DNA from: Candidatus Falkowiibacteriota bacterium
Lineage (GTDB): Bacteria; Patescibacteriota; Patescibacteriia; Patescibacteriales; UBA12075
Direction of reading: 5' to 3'
DNA: 6,971 nucleotides
Assembly: GCA_003647675.1 (NCBI GenBank)
Contig: QMNH01000051.1
Coordinates: 1-6,971 of the forward strand
Of this stretch, positions 5,025-6,971 are shown piece after piece. The notes beneath the pieces were generated by a model. That model was given only the letters and a program-made list of their open reading frames with translations. It was not told the DNA's origin and did not search any database. Within the stretch, counting starts at the first letter, position 1. The number at the start of each line of letters is the position of its first letter. The translations under genes were made by a program, and so were the position numbers.

Positions 5025-5945
5025 TTATTTCGGATATTCCCTTATCATCAAATCCGCTGGAAACTGCTCGATTTTTTTGGTCAAGAATCGCTTTACTTTA
5101 ACTTTCTCGTCGCAGTAATACGACCGCACTAAATCGGCAGACTCAAAAATTTTGTTGTGATTCGTTGCTTTATACATTTGCAACTGCTTAACGAATACAG
5201 GCACAGAGGCAGATTGACATTGACCGACTAAACCCCGCACCCATTCTGTTTTACATTCCCTTGCCCCTGGGCCGGACTCACAGCCTATGATTACCCAATT
5301 AAGGCCATCTTCTAAAACCTGCCCTTTTGTGCCTGTTATGGGGCCGAGATAATCTCGCTTCTTGTTATACAAATCCACCGGCCCCAACATCGGCTCAACT
5401 GATACGAACCGCACAGCAGCGGGTATTTGCAGAAGTATCGGGATTCTCTTGTCGGCCATTTCTTGATTCTCTGCGGTCGTGCCGAACCATATATTTTCCG
5501 CGTAATCGATTGCGGTTGGCTCGCCGATTTCGGCTTGGTCTGCCTTGACCGATTCGTAATAGTCCAACGCAATATCGGGTCGCTTCGTCAAGACTTGAAA
5601 CGTATGCCAATCGCACGAAAGCATTGTGTCGTAAACTTTGTCGATAAAATCGTACGACACTTCTTTATGAAACAAGTCGCCCATACTCGGAACAAAAATA
5701 CGACTCGGCTGTTTCCAACGCTTCGGAATACTAAGTGCTTTTTCGTCGCAATAAACTTTGCCGTTCCAGCCCGCTCGTCCATTGAGAAGCTTCGAATACT
5801 TAACGCCAGTCGCGCCCCGCGTACTCGCTATTCTGTACGCCATTTTCTCGGCGTAACAGTTCTTACAGCCGGGCGAGATTTTCGAGCAACCTACCGCTGG
5901 ATTCCAAGTTCTTTCAGTCCAAGCAATCTTTGTTTTATTTGACAT
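5025..5945 (-). CDS. DUF5131 / phage Gp37-Gp68 family protein (radical-SAM-like)
   Basis: The protein has 306 aa and is full length. Family hallmarks in order: TKIAWTERTWNPAVGC (5-20) and ISPGCKNCYAE (23-33), giving C20-x6-C27-x2-C30; RIFVPSMGDLFH; FQVLTKRP; a W-F-G-T-T-x-E-N-Q stretch; RFVSVEPMLGPVDL; WVIIGCESGPGARE; VPVFVKQ; and a final DLMIREYP. The Cys-rich N-terminus is thought to hold an iron-sulfur cluster as in radical-SAM proteins. The spacing is not the classical CxxxCxxC, and the family's reaction is not known to me. The start is well supported by AGGAG 8 nt upstream, although it lies within the last codons of the HNH gene, which it overlaps by 11 nt. The first residues are duplicated at the start of that HNH protein. 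TAA stop. Confidence 0.92.
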   Translation of the reverse strand: MSNKTKIAWTERTWNPAVGCSKISPGCKNCYAEKMAYRIASTRGATGVKYSKLLNGRAGWNGKVYCDEKALSIPKRWKQPSRIFVPSMGDLFHKEVSYDFIDKVYDTMLSCDWHTFQVLTKRPDIALDYYESVKADQAEIGEPTAIDYAENIWFGTTAENQEMADKRIPILLQIPAAVRFVSVEPMLGPVDLYNKKRDYLGPITGTKGQVLEDGLNWVIIGCESGPGARECKTEWVRGLVGQCQSASVPVFVKQLQMYKATNHNKIFESADLVRSYYCDEKVKVKRFLTKKIEQFPADLMIREYPK

Positions 5946-6453
5946 TCGACCAACTCCTACGATGAACTATATTTGCTATTTGACTTTTTGAAATTTTAAC
6001 GTCATAATAAGCAATCACAACTCTTTGCGTTATCAGATAACTATTACCGCTACGAACGCACCGTCTAATAAATTTTACAATAGTCGGGTCTATCTTTGCG
6101 GCTGAATTTTTAACACCAAATCGCTGAACGCCTTTGTGCGGGTGTCGACCTTTTTTCTCTCGGTCTTGTGCGTTGTCTTTGTGTGTACCGATAAAAAGGT
6201 GCGACGGGTTTACGCAACGCTTGTTGTCGCAATGGTGGCACACAAGTTTTCCGCTTGGAATACTGCCGAAAGTAATCATATAGGCGACTCGGTGCGCTTT
6301 TAACTTTAAGTTCCCTTTTCTGAATTGCCCGTACCCGTTACTGAACAGCCCTGCCGTCCAATCCCAACAGCCCAAATCTTTAAGAGACATATCGACTTTA
6401 TCCCAAAATCTCTTTTTGGTGTTTTCCGTCCACGCGATTTTAGTCGTTCCCAT
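5935..6453 (-). CDS. HNH homing endonuclease with a DUF5131-like N-terminus
   Basis: The protein has 172 aa from the ATG at 6451-6453. Residues 2-12 (GTTKIAWTENT) match the start of DUF5131. A standard HNH_3-type enzyme follows: RFWDKV (15-20), GCWDWTAG (28-35), NGYGQF, AHRVAY (52-57), and the HNH core CHHCDNKRCVNPSHLFIGT (72-90, with His73/74, Asn82, His85), then DNAQDREKKGR. Residues about 113-172 form the usual DNA-binding tail (NSAAKIDPTIVKFIRR ... SKSQIANIVHRRSW), a helix-turn-helix repeat. It would nick or cut DNA at a long target site and spread its own gene. This start is preferred over one 23 codons upstream (6522) because GGAG lies 7 nt before it and the upstream part is the coding region of the 77-aa gene. 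TAA stop overlaps the DUF5131 start. Confidence 0.88.
   Translation of the reverse strand: MGTTKIAWTENTKKRFWDKVDMSLKDLGCWDWTAGLFSNGYGQFRKGNLKLKAHRVAYMITFGSIPSGKLVCHHCDNKRCVNPSHLFIGTHKDNAQDREKKGRHPHKGVQRFGVKNSAAKIDPTIVKFIRRCVRSGNSYLITQRVVIAYYDVKISKSQIANIVHRRSWSNVK
5954..5958 (-). promoter_or_regulatory. Ribosome binding site of DUF5131
   Basis: AGGAG on the minus strand, 8 nt from the ATG at 5943-5945 and lying in the HNH gene's last codons (R-R-S-W). It shows that DUF5131 has its own initiation signal downstream of the HNH insertion and does not need to be fused to it. Confidence 0.7.
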
Positions 6454-6673
6454 TTTTTGACTCCATATCTTTTTTGAATTTTTTCCATTTTTTGAATTTT
6501 GGTTTCTCTTGAACTTCGCCATAGTTTAATATTTGAAGCCCGCAATGTTCTTCGAAAACTTTGCCGCACTTCCAGCAAGACCACTTTACATTCTGCGTAA
6601 AGATATTTCTACCAATCAAGTCGTCGTAATCGAATCTATGTCGACAAATCAAACTTCTAAGCCACTTGAACAT
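6440..6673 (-). CDS. Small zinc-ribbon protein
   Basis: The protein has 77 aa. The N-terminus MFKWLRSLICRHRFDY gives a C10/H12 pair, and WSCWKCGKVF gives C33-x2-C36, with a further C44 and H43; together these can bind one zinc. The layout 'M-F-x-W-L-x-x-L-I-C-R-H ... S-x-W-x-C-x-K-C-G' is frequent among small phage proteins of unknown function. The C-terminal 25 residues are Lys-rich (KPKFKKWKKFKKDMES). GGAG 8 nt before the ATG sets the start. The end overlaps the HNH gene by 14 nt and carries that gene's Shine-Dalgarno. TAA stop. Confidence 0.82.
   Translation of the reverse strand: MFKWLRSLICRHRFDYDDLIGRNIFTQNVKWSCWKCGKVFEEHCGLQILNYGEVQEKPKFKKWKKFKKDMESKNGND
6461..6464 (-). promoter_or_regulatory. 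Ribosome binding site that sets the HNH start
   Basis: GGAG on the minus strand, 7 nt before the ATG at 6451-6453. It decides in favour of the 172-aa form of the HNH protein beginning MGTTKIAW. Confidence 0.65.
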
Positions 6674-6724
6674 TTTTTCAACTCCATTTATAAATCTAAA
6701 ATAATTATTACGACCACCAACGTT

Positions 6725-6971
6725 TTAATCTTTCGAGAAAATTACGTGGAAGCCGCCGCCGACTTTTTTTACTTTGTATTCTAATTTGTGTGATACGATA
6801 TAGCTTCTGATTTCTGCGGCGTACTGAACTTTTATCGGAAACGAAAAAGAGCCTACGTCGTTCGGTACGATATTAACAACAAGCCCGTCGATTGTTACGT
6901 TGTCGGGTAATGCTTGCGTCGACGATAGCTTGAACTCGCATATGTCGTTCGGGTCGTCTGGAACGAACGCA
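6725..6971 (-). CDS. C-terminal part of an unknown protein (5' end outside window)
   Basis: An open frame enters from the window edge and gives 81 residues to a TAA: it begins AFVPDDPNDICEFKLSS, continues LPDNVTIDGLVVNIVPNDVG and SFSFPIKVQYAAEIRSYI, and ends GGGFHVIFSKD. The alternating hydrophobic pattern suggests a beta-rich fold ending in a short strand. I recognise no family. It has no start in the window, and codon use is like the neighbours. About 50 nt of AT-rich sequence separate its stop from the next gene, the widest gap in the upstream operon. Confidence 0.7.
   Translation of the reverse strand, partial: AFVPDDPNDICEFKLSSTQALPDNVTIDGLVVNIVPNDVGSFSFPIKVQYAAEIRSYIVSHKLEYKVKKVGGGFHVIFSKD

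Noticed and set aside
5935..6453. Group I intron or intein splitting the DUF5131 gene
   Set aside because: The downstream gene is complete with its own start and ribosome binding site, no upstream exon precedes the HNH gene apart from about 12 codons, and no splice or intein motifs are visible.
6454..6522. Longer N-terminus for the HNH protein (start at 6522)
   Set aside because: The added 23 residues are a shifted reading of the 77-aa zinc-ribbon gene. The inner ATG has GGAG at good spacing and begins with the DUF5131-like residues.
6674..6724. Promoter in the AT-rich gap before the 77-aa gene
   Set aside because: A TTGGTG and a TAGATT about 16 nt apart can be found, but both match consensus poorly in AT-rich DNA, so I do not call a promoter.

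Overview
The window looks like a piece of a bacteriophage, prophage or related mobile element. Every gene I can support lies on the minus strand, so transcription runs from high to low coordinates. Genes are packed with overlaps of 1-44 nt or gaps of about 1-20 nt. Most starts have a clear Shine-Dalgarno (GGAG or AAGGG). Products are mostly small, with phage-type families among them: ParB-like, DUF1064, DUF5131 (phage Gp37/Gp68), an HNH homing endonuclease and a GT2 glycosyltransferase. No capsid, tail, tRNA, rRNA or CRISPR sequence is present. TAA, TAG and TGA all end genes, so the standard bacterial code applies. The host cannot be named; it is presumably a moderate-GC bacterium that uses Shine-Dalgarno sequences.

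Layout in the direction of transcription: the C-terminal end of an unknown protein (6725-6971); a small zinc-ribbon protein (6440-6673); an HNH homing endonuclease (5935-6453) sitting directly on the start of a DUF5131 gene (5025-5945); a coupled run of three small proteins (60 aa, a 91 aa zinc ribbon, and a 133 aa Cys-rich protein; 4171-5023); a GT2 glycosyltransferase (3153-4160); an unknown 133 aa protein (2738-3139); a Lys-tailed zinc ribbon (2428-2724); a YkgJ-like Cys-cluster gene broken by an in-frame TAA (2195-2428); a 50 aa single-span membrane protein (2034-2186); a DUF1064 nuclease-like protein (1546-2034); and an unknown 67 aa protein (1329-1532). A possible 22 aa leader ORF and an intrinsic terminator follow (1232-1316). 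Beyond the terminator come a 48 aa zinc ribbon (1070-1216), a ribbon-helix-helix-like protein (711-1052), a ParB-like protein (98-754) and the start of a further gene that leaves the window (1-119).

The terminator divides the window into an upstream accessory operon and a downstream RHH-ParB-(putative ATPase) block. That block resembles the run of genes that often precedes packaging genes in phages, which is inference. The points most worth following up are four. The HNH protein carries a recoded copy of the DUF5131 N-terminus. A nonsense codon stands where the YkgJ family has a tyrosine. GATC, CATG and CTAG are apparently absent from the whole window. A leader-ORF/terminator arrangement could be an attenuator. 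No complete new system can be proven from this sequence.
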